A stretch of DNA of 64,000 bases from Renibacterium sp. (GTDB lineage: Bacteria; Actinomycetota; Actinomycetes; Actinomycetales; Micrococcaceae). The stretch covers positions 124,001 to 188,000 of the forward strand of contig JAFOLH010000005.1 in the NCBI GenBank assembly GCA_017419405.1, in the 5' to 3' direction. The position numbers and the translations under genes were made by a program. This document shows, one piece after another, positions 49,558-58,058 of this stretch (the first letter of the stretch is position 1; each line of letters opens with the position of its first letter). The notes beneath the pieces were generated by a model. The model ran no database searches and was not told the DNA's origin. It saw only the letters and a list, made by a program, of their open reading frames with translations.

Positions 49558-50831
49558 GTGCGGGAGGCGAAGGAGGCGCGCAGCTTGGTCAGCCCATGCA
49601 TGCCGTGATAGATCGCCAGGGCCGCTGCGGTGCCCAGCGCGATCCCGGCGAATTGCAGGTCACCGATCGTCCAGGTGTAGTTCGCGATCCCGATGATCAG
49701 GGCCACCGCGGCGGTGGTCAGGTTGATCGGGTTGCCGAAGTCGACTTTGTTCTGCACCCAGATCCGCACGCCCAGCACGCCGATCATGCCGTACAGCATC
49801 GTGGCGGCGCCGCCGAGCACGCCGGGCGGAACCGTCGCGATCAGCGCGCCGAACTTCGGCGAGAAGCTCAGCAGCAGGGCGGTCGCCGCGGCGACCCAGT
49901 AGGCCGCGGTCGAATACACTCTGGTCGCGGCCATCACGCCGATGTTCTCCGCGTAGGTCGTGGTGCCGGAACCGCCGCCGAAGCCGGCCAGCGTGGTGGC
50001 CAGGCCGTCGGCCATCAGTGCCCGGCCGGCCATCGGGTCCAGGTTGTGCCCGGTCATCAACGCCACTGACTTCACGTGTCCCACATTCTCCGCGATCAGT
50101 ACCAGGACCACCGGAATGAACAGCCCGGCCACCGCGATATTGAAGGTCGGGAACTGGAAGTGCGGCAGTCCGATCCAGGCCTGCGCATCGATTGCGGAGA
50201 AATCCACTTCGCCCTGGACGACCGCGACCAGATAGCCGACGACGACGCCCACCAGGATCGACAAGCGGCCCAGGATGCCGCGGAACAGCACGGAGACCAG
50301 GATGATCACCACGAGCGTGACCAACGCGGTGAGCGGTGCCCGGTCGAAGTTGTCCTTGGCCGACGGCGCGAGGTTCAAACCGATCAGCGCGACAATGGTC
50401 CCGGTCACCGCCGGGGGCATCAAGCGGTTGATCCAGGCGGCACCGAAGCGTTGCACCAGAGCGCCGACCAGGAACAGCACGACGCCGGCCATCACCACCC
50501 CGCCCAGCGCCCCGGCGACGCCGAATTGGCTTTGCGAGGCCATGATCGGGGCGATGAAAGCGAAACTCGAACCCAGATAGCTGGGCACCTTGCCTCGGGT
50601 GAGCAGCAAGAACAGGATCGTGCCGATGCCGGAAAAGAAGAGCGTGGTGGCCGGCGGCATGCCGGTGATGATCGGCACCAGGAAGGTGGCGCCGAACATC
50701 GCCACGACGTGCTGCAGGCCGATCCCGATGGTCCGGGGCCAGCTCAGCCGTTCATCGGGGGCGACGACTCCGCCGGGTTCGATGGTCTTGCCGTTGCCGT
50801 GGATGCGCCAGCCGAGGCCGGTTTCGCTCAT
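49548..50831 (-). CDS. uracil-xanthine permease (NCS2 family)
   Basis: A 427-residue transporter with about fourteen membrane spans. QHVVAMFGATFLVPIITGMPPATTLFFSGIGTI near residue 40, VGALVQRFGAAWINRLMPPAVTGTIVALIGLNLA near 125, and AENVGHVKSVALMTGHNLDP near 247 with GGSGTTTYAENIGVMAATRVYS near 290 are NCS2 hallmarks. It imports uracil or xanthine with protons. GGAG precedes the ATG. The adjacent GntR gene on the same strand may regulate it. Confidence 0.93.
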   Translation of the reverse strand: MSETGLGWRIHGNGKTIEPGGVVAPDERLSWPRTIGIGLQHVVAMFGATFLVPIITGMPPATTLFFSGIGTILFLLLTRGKVPSYLGSSFAFIAPIMASQSQFGVAGALGGVVMAGVVLFLVGALVQRFGAAWINRLMPPAVTGTIVALIGLNLAPSAKDNFDRAPLTALVTLVVIILVSVLFRGILGRLSILVGVVVGYLVAVVQGEVDFSAIDAQAWIGLPHFQFPTFNIAVAGLFIPVVLVLIAENVGHVKSVALMTGHNLDPMAGRALMADGLATTLAGFGGGSGTTTYAENIGVMAATRVYSTAAYWVAAATALLLSFSPKFGALIATVPPGVLGGAATMLYGMIGVLGVRIWVQNKVDFGNPINLTTAAVALIIGIANYTWTIGDLQFAGIALGTAAALAIYHGMHGLTKLRASFASRTER

Positions 50832-50933
50832 GAAAGTCTCCGATGGAAGAAGGCCGTACAGGGGTTTCAGCTAAGACTAACCGCAACGCCCGGTTTGAGC
50901 AGGCGTCTGCCATTCCCGGACGCGGCTGCCGGA

Positions 50934-51623
50934 TCATTGCAGGCCGAGTGCCCCGTAGAGCTGCTCCCGGCTGTCCGTGAGATAGGCCCGCATCAGCGTC
51001 GCGGCCTGCTCTGTTTCGCCGTCCGAAAGCAGCTGGACGATCTGCCGGTTCCTGGGGATGTAGGGCTCCAGGAAACTCCGCGAATCAGCCATTGAATGGA
51101 ACGCCAGCCGGACTTCGGCGAGCAGCTGCCGCATCACTTCGGAGACCCGTCTACTGCCGACGCTGTCGACCAGGGATTGGTGGAAGGCGAGATTGCAGGT
51201 GGCGACTTCCATCCACCGGCCTTCCTGGGCCAGCAGTTCTGCCTGTTCGACGGCGGCCAGGGCCGAGCGCAATTCGGTCGCCCCGGCCGGGCAGTTGGCG
51301 ACGGCGGCGACTTCGATGAATATCCGCGCGGTGTAAACCTGCAGCACATCGTCGCGGTCCAACCGGCGGACGAAGACCCCGCGGTGCAATTCGTGGTTGA
51401 TCAGCCGTTCGTGCGCGAGCAGCCGGAAGGCTTCGCGCAGCGAATTGCGGGAAACTTGGAGCGAATCCGCGAGGGATTCCTCGGCGAGTTGGGTTCCCGG
51501 GGGGAGGTCGCCTTCGGAAATTCGCTGCCGGAGCACTTCGGCAACCATCTCGCCGGTGCCAGTTCGCCGGATTTCCAGTCTTTTACGGGCAAAAAGCACG
51601 GCGAAATCGACCTCCGGCTCCAT
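50934..51623 (-). CDS. GntR family regulator (FadR/FCD type)
   Basis: A 229-residue regulator with an N-terminal winged helix-turn-helix (LRQRISEGDLPPGTQLAEESLADSLQVSRNSLREAFRLLAHERLI, about residues 32-76) and a helical FCD ligand domain (about 85-220, with His residues in HQSLVD and FHSMAD). ATG 51623 has AAGGAG five bases upstream. It lies 102 bases upstream of the NCS2 permease on the same strand, so it may control nucleobase uptake; the ligand is unknown. Confidence 0.9.
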   Translation of the reverse strand: MEPEVDFAVLFARKRLEIRRTGTGEMVAEVLRQRISEGDLPPGTQLAEESLADSLQVSRNSLREAFRLLAHERLINHELHRGVFVRRLDRDDVLQVYTARIFIEVAAVANCPAGATELRSALAAVEQAELLAQEGRWMEVATCNLAFHQSLVDSVGSRRVSEVMRQLLAEVRLAFHSMADSRSFLEPYIPRNRQIVQLLSDGETEQAATLMRAYLTDSREQLYGALGLQ

Positions 51624-51735
51624 GGTTCTCCTTCCCAACCCTCGGCTTTCAATCTAGTCCATCGCGATAAAGCGAGGAGGGTTGGAAAAATACCGCGAGC
51701 GTCGCGCGAGGAGGCAGTCAGATATACGGTGCGGC

Positions 51736-52155
51736 TCATGAAATCGGCGCCGTGAGCGGGTCGGGTGCCTGGCGTGAGCGGCCATCATCGCTGATCACCA
51801 GCAGACCTTCACGTGCCCAATACTCGAAACCGCCGATCAGTTCGCGCACCCGCGGATATCCGAGTGAAGCCAGGATCAAGGCGCCCCGGGTGCTCCCATT
51901 GCAGCCGGGGCCCCAACAATAGACAACGATCGCGGCCGCTTTGTCCGGAACGACCTCGGCGGCCCGGGCAGCAAGATCGGCAATCGGCAGATGTATTGCC
52001 CCGGGGATCCGCCCTTGACGCCAAGCCGCCTCCGATCTGACATCGAGCAGCAGCGGCACCTTGCCATTCGCCCGGTCGGCGGCGAGATCGGAAGGGTCGG
52101 TTTGGAAGGCCAGTTTCGCAGCGAAAAAGTCCGCCCCGGTGATCGAAGTTTGCAT
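51736..52155 (-). CDS. rhodanese-like domain protein
   Basis: A 139-residue single rhodanese domain. LLLDVRSEAAWRQGRIPGAIHLPIADL near residue 35 and the active-site loop VVYCWGPGCNGSTRGA near 77 are present. The loop holds two Cys (YCWGPGCN); the second one, Cys86, lies where the sulfur-carrying Cys of rhodaneses is expected. It may transfer sulfur or act as a redox protein. The divergent Lrp-type gene may regulate it; the short gap holds an inverted repeat. Confidence 0.88.
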   Translation of the reverse strand: MQTSITGADFFAAKLAFQTDPSDLAADRANGKVPLLLDVRSEAAWRQGRIPGAIHLPIADLAARAAEVVPDKAAAIVVYCWGPGCNGSTRGALILASLGYPRVRELIGGFEYWAREGLLVISDDGRSRQAPDPLTAPIS

Positions 52156-52211
52156 GCTTCAAGTCAAGCGGCAGAGTCCGGGCTCTGGAAGGGCGTTCCG
52201 ACGCAATGCGG

Positions 52212-52233
52212 GTCCATTTGCCGTTGAATGGAC
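52212..52233. promoter_or_regulatory. inverted repeat upstream of the Lrp-type gene
   Basis: GTCCATT at 52212-52218 and AATGGAC at 52227-52233 are perfect 7-bp arms around eight bases. The repeat lies directly before the TAATAT -10 candidate (52236-52241) in the gap between the rhodanese and Lrp-type genes. Lrp family members often autoregulate from such sites. Confidence 0.45.
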
Positions 52234-52248
52234 GTTAATATGGCCCGT

Positions 52249-52707
52249 ATGCCGTTGAAGCAATTATTAGATCTTGATGCCACTGACCGAGCGATCATTG
52301 ACGAGCTGCAGCGTGATGGGCGAATGAGCACCGCGCAGCTCGCGCGGGCGATCAATTTGTCGGCCAGCGCGACCGGGGAACGTGTGCGACGGCTGACCGA
52401 GGGCGGCATCATCACCGGCTTTTCCGCCACCGTCGATCCGGAAGCCCTCGGCTACCCGGTTGCCGCGTTCGTACGGCTGGCCTATCCCTCCGGAAACTAC
52501 CGGCCATTCCACGATCTTGTCGATGCGACGCCGGAGATCGTGGAAGCCCACCATGTCACCGGCGTCGACTGCTTCATGATCAAAGTCCACGCCCGCTCCA
52601 TGGCCGACCTTGAACGGATCGCAGGACGCCTGGCCACGCTGGGCGGCATCACCACTAGCGTGGTCTACTCCAGTCCAGTCCCCTCGCGGCATCTCACCCC
52701 GGCCTGA
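52249..52707 (+). CDS. Lrp/AsnC family transcriptional regulator
   Basis: A 152-residue regulator with an N-terminal helix-turn-helix (LDATDRAIIDELQRDGRMSTAQLARAINLSASATGERVRRL) and a C-terminal RAM ligand domain (about 60-140, with VTGVDCFMIKVHARSMADLERI). Such proteins respond to amino acids. Start chosen at ATG 52249 because TAATAT ends seven bases upstream and fits a leaderless mRNA; ATGs at 52228 and 52240 are in frame. The divergent rhodanese is the likely target. Confidence 0.88.
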   Translation: MPLKQLLDLDATDRAIIDELQRDGRMSTAQLARAINLSASATGERVRRLTEGGIITGFSATVDPEALGYPVAAFVRLAYPSGNYRPFHDLVDATPEIVEAHHVTGVDCFMIKVHARSMADLERIAGRLATLGGITTSVVYSSPVPSRHLTPA

Positions 52708-52788
52708 CCTGACGGACTCGCTGCTGCGATTCCGCCGGATCAGCGGAATTCAGCTGCCGAGTCCGTCCTGCTTGCCTGGGTCTGCCGG

Positions 52789-53745
52789 CTAAGCCCAACT
52801 GGCAAGTTCTTTCGCGCTGGCTACGGCGTCGGCCACGTCCTCGAGCATCAGACTGTTGTTCACCGAAGCACCGGCGAGCACTCCTTCGGCCATGGACAGC
52901 CCTACCTGGCCCATCGGGTTCCGCACGTTTCCAGCCAACCAGACTCCGGGAACCACAGTGGAATCGTCCGGATCGGATTCGAAATATTCGCCGATTCCGG
53001 CCGGATGCTCGACCGGGACCAGCCCGAGCTGCTTGGCCAGCTCGGCCCGGGCCCGGAATTTGGGCCCGACGACGAGTGCCTCGCTGGCGTGGTGGCGCCC
53101 GTCGATCCGGACGCCGGTGAGCCGGCCGGCCTCGCTGTCCACCTGTTGTACCGCGCCGTCCACCACCGAAACCCCGCGCGCGGAGAGCTGGTCGAACTGG
53201 TCCTCGTCCGGTTCGACGGCATCGTTGAGGAACAAGGTCACGGTGCTGCTCCATTGCCGGAAGAGCAGCGCCTGGTGCACCGAGAACGGTCCGGTGCCGA
53301 TGATCCCGATCTGCTGGTCCCGGACTTCCCAGCCGTGGCAATACGGGCAATGCAGCACGGTGCGGCCCCAGTGCTCGCGGAGTCCGGGGATTTCCGGCAA
53401 TTCGTCCACCAGGCCGACCGCCAGGATGATCCGGCGCGCGGTGGCCGCCGTTCCATCCGAAAGCGTTGCGCTGAATCCGCCGGAAGGTTCCTGCTGAACG
53501 GATTGCACCCGGCCCGGCCGGACCGTGCCGCCGTAGCCGGTGACCTCGTTCCGGCCGATCCGGTACAGCTCGGCCGGCGCGATGCCTTCGTTGCCGAGCA
53601 GGCCGTGGACCCCTGAGGCCGGAGCATTGCGCGGCTCGCCGGCGTCGACGAGCAATACTTTCCGACGGGCGCGGGCGAGTGTCAGGGCGGCGCTCAGGCC
53701 TGCGGCACCACCGCCGATGATGATTGCGTCATAGTGTTTTTGCAT
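52789..53745 (-). CDS. thioredoxin-reductase-like FAD/NAD(P) oxidoreductase
   Basis: A 318-residue flavoprotein. The FAD motif DAIIIGGGAAGLSAALTLARA begins near residue 6. The redox-active pair is CPYC in LHCPYCHGWEVRD near residue 132, and the NAD(P) motif IGIIGTGPFSVHQAL follows. The GxG pattern in the NAD(P) motif is weak (GTGPFS), so it may not use NADPH like true TrxB. Its role may be oxidation or reduction of disulfides in a small molecule or protein. It is divergent from an XRE-cupin regulator. Confidence 0.88.
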   Translation of the reverse strand: MQKHYDAIIIGGGAAGLSAALTLARARRKVLLVDAGEPRNAPASGVHGLLGNEGIAPAELYRIGRNEVTGYGGTVRPGRVQSVQQEPSGGFSATLSDGTAATARRIILAVGLVDELPEIPGLREHWGRTVLHCPYCHGWEVRDQQIGIIGTGPFSVHQALLFRQWSSTVTLFLNDAVEPDEDQFDQLSARGVSVVDGAVQQVDSEAGRLTGVRIDGRHHASEALVVGPKFRARAELAKQLGLVPVEHPAGIGEYFESDPDDSTVVPGVWLAGNVRNPMGQVGLSMAEGVLAGASVNNSLMLEDVADAVASAKELASWA

Positions 53746-53776
53746 CTCGCCAGCTTGTCCCACGGGATAATTGATT

Positions 53777-53803
53777 GGCAAACCTTTTTGCCGTTATGGC
53801 AAG
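53777..53803. promoter_or_regulatory. candidate operator of the XRE-cupin regulator
   Basis: GGCAAA-CCTT-TTTGCC at 53777-53792 is a perfect 6-bp inverted repeat, and a further half site TGGCAAG follows at 53798-53803. It lies in the gap between the divergent oxidoreductase and regulator genes. Binding is inferred. Confidence 0.5.
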
Positions 53804-53811
53804 ATTGGGTC

Positions 53812-54396
53812 ATGGAAACCGATGAGTTGCTGGCTTCAGTGGGACCGCGGCTGCGGAATCTCCGCGAGTATCGAAAACTGACCTTGACCCAGGTCGCAGC
53901 GAGCACCGGGATTTCGCTCAGCACGCTTTCCCGACTGGAGTCGGGGCAGCGGCGGCCCAACCTGGAGTTGCTCTTGCCGTTGGCCAGGGCGTACGCGGTG
54001 CCGCTGGACGACCTGGTCGGCGCACCGGCCACCGGGGATCCGCGGATCCACCTCAAACCGATCAAACGCCACGGCGCCACGATTGTGCCGTTGACCCGGA
54101 ACCCCGGCGGTATCCAGGCTTATAAACACGTGCTGCCGGCCGGCTCCGAGCCGCAGGTGCCGGATCCGCGCAGTCATGAGGGCTTCGATTGGATGTACGT
54201 GCTCAACGGCCGGCTCCGGCTGGTTCTCGGCGAACAGGACTTGGTCCTGCATCCCGGCGAGGCCGCGGAGTTCGATACCAGAGTGCCGCATTGGTTCGGC
54301 CGGGCCGGAACGGAAGCCGTTGAATTCCTGAGCCTGTTCGGCCTGCAGGGCGAACGGATGCATGTGCGGACCGGTTCCGAGCCCAGATTCCCGTGA
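53812..54396 (+). CDS. XRE-family regulator with cupin sensor domain
   Basis: A 194-residue regulator. An N-terminal XRE helix-turn-helix (VGPRLRNLREYRKLTLTQVAASTGISLSTLSRLESGQRRPNLELLLPLARAY) is joined to a C-terminal cupin barrel (about residues 105-190, with GFDWMYVLNGRLRLVLGEQDLVLHPGEAAEFDTRVPHWFG). The cupin holds a His near the end and may bind a small ligand. The gene has no clear ribosome site; CAAGAT lies six bases before the ATG. It likely controls the divergent TrxR-like gene. Confidence 0.9.
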   Translation: METDELLASVGPRLRNLREYRKLTLTQVAASTGISLSTLSRLESGQRRPNLELLLPLARAYAVPLDDLVGAPATGDPRIHLKPIKRHGATIVPLTRNPGGIQAYKHVLPAGSEPQVPDPRSHEGFDWMYVLNGRLRLVLGEQDLVLHPGEAAEFDTRVPHWFGRAGTEAVEFLSLFGLQGERMHVRTGSEPRFP

Positions 54397-54455
54397 TTTC
54401 CGGGCGGTTGGGCCGTATTCCACGGGGTTAATTTGGGCTCTATACTGGGTCAACT

Positions 54456-55430
54456 GTGGATCAGCCAATCGCTCAGGAAGATACCTTCCCCGAAATTCCC
54501 GACGTCGGTCGGGCGGCGTCTTCGATCAGCTTCGAGCGGACCGTCGATCGCCGCTTGGTCCATCGGCATTCGCTCAGCGAGGTCTTTCTCACCGATTCCA
54601 CCCGGCTCGGCCGGGATCGCTTCGGGATCGGCGTGCAATGGCCCAGGTGGCACCTGCTTTACGACGGTTACGCGGGATATTACGACGGCCACCTGGTGGC
54701 CGAAACGATTCGGCAGATTTCCATCTGCATCGCGCACCGGTACCTCAAGGTGCCGTTCGAGCAGAAATTCCTGCTTTCGGAGATGTCCCTCGAACTGGCT
54801 CCCGAAGCCGGTTGGCGGGAGACCGCCAGCACCAATGTGGTGGTCATGGTCTCGACCGAGGTCCGCTTCCGCAATGGCCTGCTGAGCCGGCTGGACGCGG
54901 CCAGCGCCTTTTACGTCGGCGGTGAGCTGGTGGCCCGTGGCAGTTCCGTGGCGCAACTGGTCGCACCGCGGGTCTATCGGCGATTGCGCCGGAATGCGCG
55001 GAGCCTGCGCGCGGCCGCCGAGCCCCGGCCGGCGCTTCCCCGGGTGCCGTCGCAGCCGGAGCGAAACACCGTCCTGGACGATTCCAGCCCGGTGCCGTTC
55101 TTGGTGGTGGATACCCACCATCCGGTCTTTTTCGACCACCCGCTGGACCATGTGCCCGGCATGCTGCTTTTCGTCGCGGCGCAACAGGCGGCGCAACGCG
55201 CGGCCGGGTTCGACCGCAGCCGGATTGTCGCGATGGGCGGTACTTTCGAGCAGCCGATCGAACTCTGGGATCCGGTGCGGTTTTCGGCGGTGCCGACCGG
55301 CGCCGGCCAGGGCCGTCCCCGGACGCAACCGTGGTCGGTGGAGGTGCTGGTGCACAGCACCGTCCGGGCCCGGATTCAGCTCATCCTGGAGTTTCCGGAT
55401 CCTGTGGTCACGCCATTTCCGGAGGCGTGA
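54456..55430 (+). CDS. AfsA/ScbA-like gamma-butyrolactone synthase
   Basis: A 324-residue AfsA-family protein with two hot-dog domains. Domain one has RRLVHRHSLSEVFLTDSTRLG near residue 32, then AETIRQISICIAHRYLKVP with Glu83 and Arg86-Gln87, the conserved catalytic pattern. Domain two keeps DHPLDHVPGMLL near residue 227 but reads FVAAQQAA where Streptomyces enzymes have an EAxRQ motif, so Glu is replaced by Val240. AfsA joins a beta-ketoacyl chain to dihydroxyacetone phosphate. GTG 54456 is close behind TATACT (54441). The gene is convergent with the ScbR-like gene, overlapping by 23 bases. Confidence 0.88.
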   Translation: MDQPIAQEDTFPEIPDVGRAASSISFERTVDRRLVHRHSLSEVFLTDSTRLGRDRFGIGVQWPRWHLLYDGYAGYYDGHLVAETIRQISICIAHRYLKVPFEQKFLLSEMSLELAPEAGWRETASTNVVVMVSTEVRFRNGLLSRLDAASAFYVGGELVARGSSVAQLVAPRVYRRLRRNARSLRAAAEPRPALPRVPSQPERNTVLDDSSPVPFLVVDTHHPVFFDHPLDHVPGMLLFVAAQQAAQRAAGFDRSRIVAMGGTFEQPIELWDPVRFSAVPTGAGQGRPRTQPWSVEVLVHSTVRARIQLILEFPDPVVTPFPEA

Positions 55431-56064
55431 GCGGTTCGTGCGGACCCTCGATCAGCGTGCTGATTCGTGCGTCGCTGCGGGCCTTTTCGGAAAAGACCGT
55501 ATTGCCGATCGACCACCACATGTTCTTGATCTCTTTGCTGAGTTCACGGCGGTCGGAAATGATTTCCGAAACCATTTGCACGCCGGTGAAGGAGCCGACC
55601 AGGAACATCGCGAAGGCTTTGGCGTCGACGTCGGGATTGATGTCGCCCTGCTCCTTCGCGGTGAGGGCAAGCTGGGTCATGTCCGCAATCCAGTCGATGT
55701 AGGGGCCCGCGACGTCGAGGCCGAAAGCCGGGCCCTCGAAGGTCAACCGGATGCCGGCTTTGACCACGGTGTCGGTTTGCAGCAGATTCGCGAATTCCTG
55801 GCAGCTGGCGATCATGACGGCCAGCGCGCGTTGTTCATCCCGGTTGTTTTCGGCGATTTTCTCCTGCACCAACCGGTGCTGCTCGGCAATCACGGCCTTT
55901 GCCAGTTCCAGTTTCGAGGAAAAGTGGAAATACACGGCGCCCTTGGTCACCTTGGCTTCTTCCGCGGCCAAGGCGAGGTTGGATCCGTTGAAGCCGAACT
56001 GGTTGAATACCCGGGCCGCGCCGAGCAGAATCAGCGAGCGGGTGGCCAGCGCCCTTTCTTGCAT
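55408..56064 (-). CDS. ScbR/ArpA-like gamma-butyrolactone receptor (TetR family)
   Basis: A 218-residue TetR-fold repressor of the butyrolactone-receptor branch. The N-terminal MQERALATRSLILLGAARVF and HTH with AKVTKGAVYFHFSSKLELAKAVIAEQ (about residues 37-62) match ScbR/ArpA almost word for word. The ligand domain shows RLTFEGPAFGLDVAGPYIDW and FLVGSFTGVQMVSE; the Trp in PYIDW corresponds to the ligand-pocket Trp of the family. It would release DNA on binding an autoinducer made by the AfsA-like protein. A weak TGAA-N6-TTCA palindrome at 56069-56082 lies just upstream. Confidence 0.9.
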   Translation of the reverse strand: MQERALATRSLILLGAARVFNQFGFNGSNLALAAEEAKVTKGAVYFHFSSKLELAKAVIAEQHRLVQEKIAENNRDEQRALAVMIASCQEFANLLQTDTVVKAGIRLTFEGPAFGLDVAGPYIDWIADMTQLALTAKEQGDINPDVDAKAFAMFLVGSFTGVQMVSEIISDRRELSKEIKNMWWSIGNTVFSEKARSDARISTLIEGPHEPLTPPEMA

Positions 56065-56138
56065 GGTATGAATTTCCGTTCAATTAGGCTGGGATAGCGA
56101 AGTCCGCACCCGTTCGCTTACCGAGGAGACCCGCGTTC

Positions 56139-57050
56139 ATGACGAGGATTCTGCTGATCGGTTCTACCGGTTTCATCGGTCGTCAGATCCTGGCCGCATG
56201 GTCTGCGTCCACGACCCCGGAGCCCCGGGTGCTATTGCGGAATCGGTCGGCAGGGTCCGACGATTCACAATTCATCGGCGACTTGAACCACCCGGCCAGC
56301 TTACAAGAGGCCATGGATGGAATCGAAATTGTGGTGAACGCCACGTCCTACCTGGGATCGGACCCCGAGGCGGCGGAGCGGCTGTACCTCCAGGGCACCG
56401 CCAACCTCCTGGACGCCGCAGCCCGGGCAGGGGTCCGCCGGTGCCTCCAGATGAGTACGGCAGCGGTCTACGGCTCGGGCCCGCACCGGGGAATCGGCGT
56501 TCTGGACCAGTCGGCGAACCCGGAATCGATGATCAGCCGCCACCGCTCGATCGCGGATCAGATGGTGCTCGACGCCGGCGGCACCGTGCTGCGCCCTTAT
56601 CTGGTGTACGGTCCGGCGGACCGGTGGTTCATCCCGGGCGTGGTGAAACTTTTCCGGAGGCTGGGCAGCCAAATCGAGCACGGCAGCGCGCGGCTTTCGC
56701 TGATCAGCTCGGTCGAGCTGGGCCGGTTGGTGGCGGCTCTGGCGCTGGCCGAAGGCCCGATCGGCGGCATCTTCCACGCGGCCGGTCCCGAACCGGTGCG
56801 ATTGTCCGAACTCGTAGCGCAGATCGAGTCGCAGATCGGCCCACTGGGCTTGTCGGGCTCGGTTTCGCTGCCGCGGGCGCAGGAGCTGCTCGGCGACGCC
56901 GGGTTCAGCCGGCACCAGGTCAGCATGATTGGCGTCGACGGCTGGCTCGATGCGGCACCGCTCTGGAACCGCACCGGATTGCCGCCGTCGTCGTTTTCGT
57001 TGGCGGAGCCGGCCACGCGTGCCTGGTACCGCAGCCGGATCGGGACTTGA
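56139..57050 (+). CDS. extended SDR (NAD-dependent epimerase/dehydratase family)
   Basis: A 303-residue extended short-chain dehydrogenase. GSTGFIGRQILAAW near residue 8 binds NAD(P), and GDLNHPASLQEAMDGIEIVVNATS follows. The usual YxxxK is not clear: the aligned stretch is SRHRSIADQM near residue 130, so catalytic residues are degenerate or moved. It is divergent from the ScbR-like gene with GAGGAG before the ATG. In butyrolactone pathways a reductase completes the signal, so it may act there, but it could also be unrelated. Confidence 0.8.
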   Translation: MTRILLIGSTGFIGRQILAAWSASTTPEPRVLLRNRSAGSDDSQFIGDLNHPASLQEAMDGIEIVVNATSYLGSDPEAAERLYLQGTANLLDAAARAGVRRCLQMSTAAVYGSGPHRGIGVLDQSANPESMISRHRSIADQMVLDAGGTVLRPYLVYGPADRWFIPGVVKLFRRLGSQIEHGSARLSLISSVELGRLVAALALAEGPIGGIFHAAGPEPVRLSELVAQIESQIGPLGLSGSVSLPRAQELLGDAGFSRHQVSMIGVDGWLDAAPLWNRTGLPPSSFSLAEPATRAWYRSRIGT

Positions 57051-57105
57051 TCCGGTCACGGAACCGGTGAAATCCGGACCCAGCGCCACGCACTACGATG
57101 CTGCT

Positions 57106-58058
57106 ATGACGGAACACGGCCACCAGCACGGAACCCAGGCGCACAGCCACGGCTCCGCCGGGCACAGCCACGGCGCCGGTGTGCACCGGACCAGGATCGC
57201 CATCGCGCTCGGCATCACTTTGGCGGTCTTCGTCTTCCAGGTGATCGGCTCGATCATCACGGGGTCTTTGGCCTTGCTTTTCGACTCCGCCCATGTGCTC
57301 ACCGATGCCGGCGGGTTGGTGATGGCGCTGATCGCGGCCTGGCTGGCGGGCAAGCCGACTTCGGACAAGCGGAGTTGGGGATTCGCCCGGGCCGAAGTGC
57401 TGGCGGCCACCGCACAAGCCGCGTTGTTGTTGGGCGTGGGGCTGTTCGTGCTGATCGAGGGCATCGACCGGTTGATCAACCCCAGCTATGTCGCGAGCAA
57501 TGAAATGATCGTCTTCGGGGTGATCGGCCTGTTGGGCAATGTCGTCTCCTTGCTGGTGCTGGCCACCGGGCGCAAAGCCAATTTCAATATGCGGGCGGCA
57601 TTCCTTGAGGTGCTCAACGACGCACTCGGTTCGGTTGCCGTGATCGTCGCGGCGATCATCATCAGCACCACCGGCTGGGTTCAGGCGGACGCCTTGGTCG
57701 CGATGCTGATCGGCGTGCTGATCTTGCCGCGCACCGTGAAACTGCTCTGGGAGACCATCAACGTGCTGCTCGAATCAACGCCCAAGGGCCTCGACGTCGC
57801 GCAGCTGCGGGATCACTTGTTGGGGGTGCCGCACGTGCTCGAAGTGCACGACTTGCACGTGACCCAGATCGCCACCGGGCTCCCGGTGCTGACCGCGCAC
57901 ATCGTGGTGGAAGAGGAATGTTTCCACGACGGCCATGCGCCGCAGATGCTGGATCAATTGCAGCAATGCGTCGCCGGGCATTTCGACGTCAGCATCGAAC
58001 ACTCCACCTTCCAGTTGGAGCCGGCCAAGCACACCGAACACGAATCAGGCGTGCACGC

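Noticed and set aside
56069-56082. TGAATTTCCGTTCA as ScbR autoregulatory element
   Set aside because: Only four-base arms match, and it does not resemble the longer known ARE consensus closely enough to be listed as a site.
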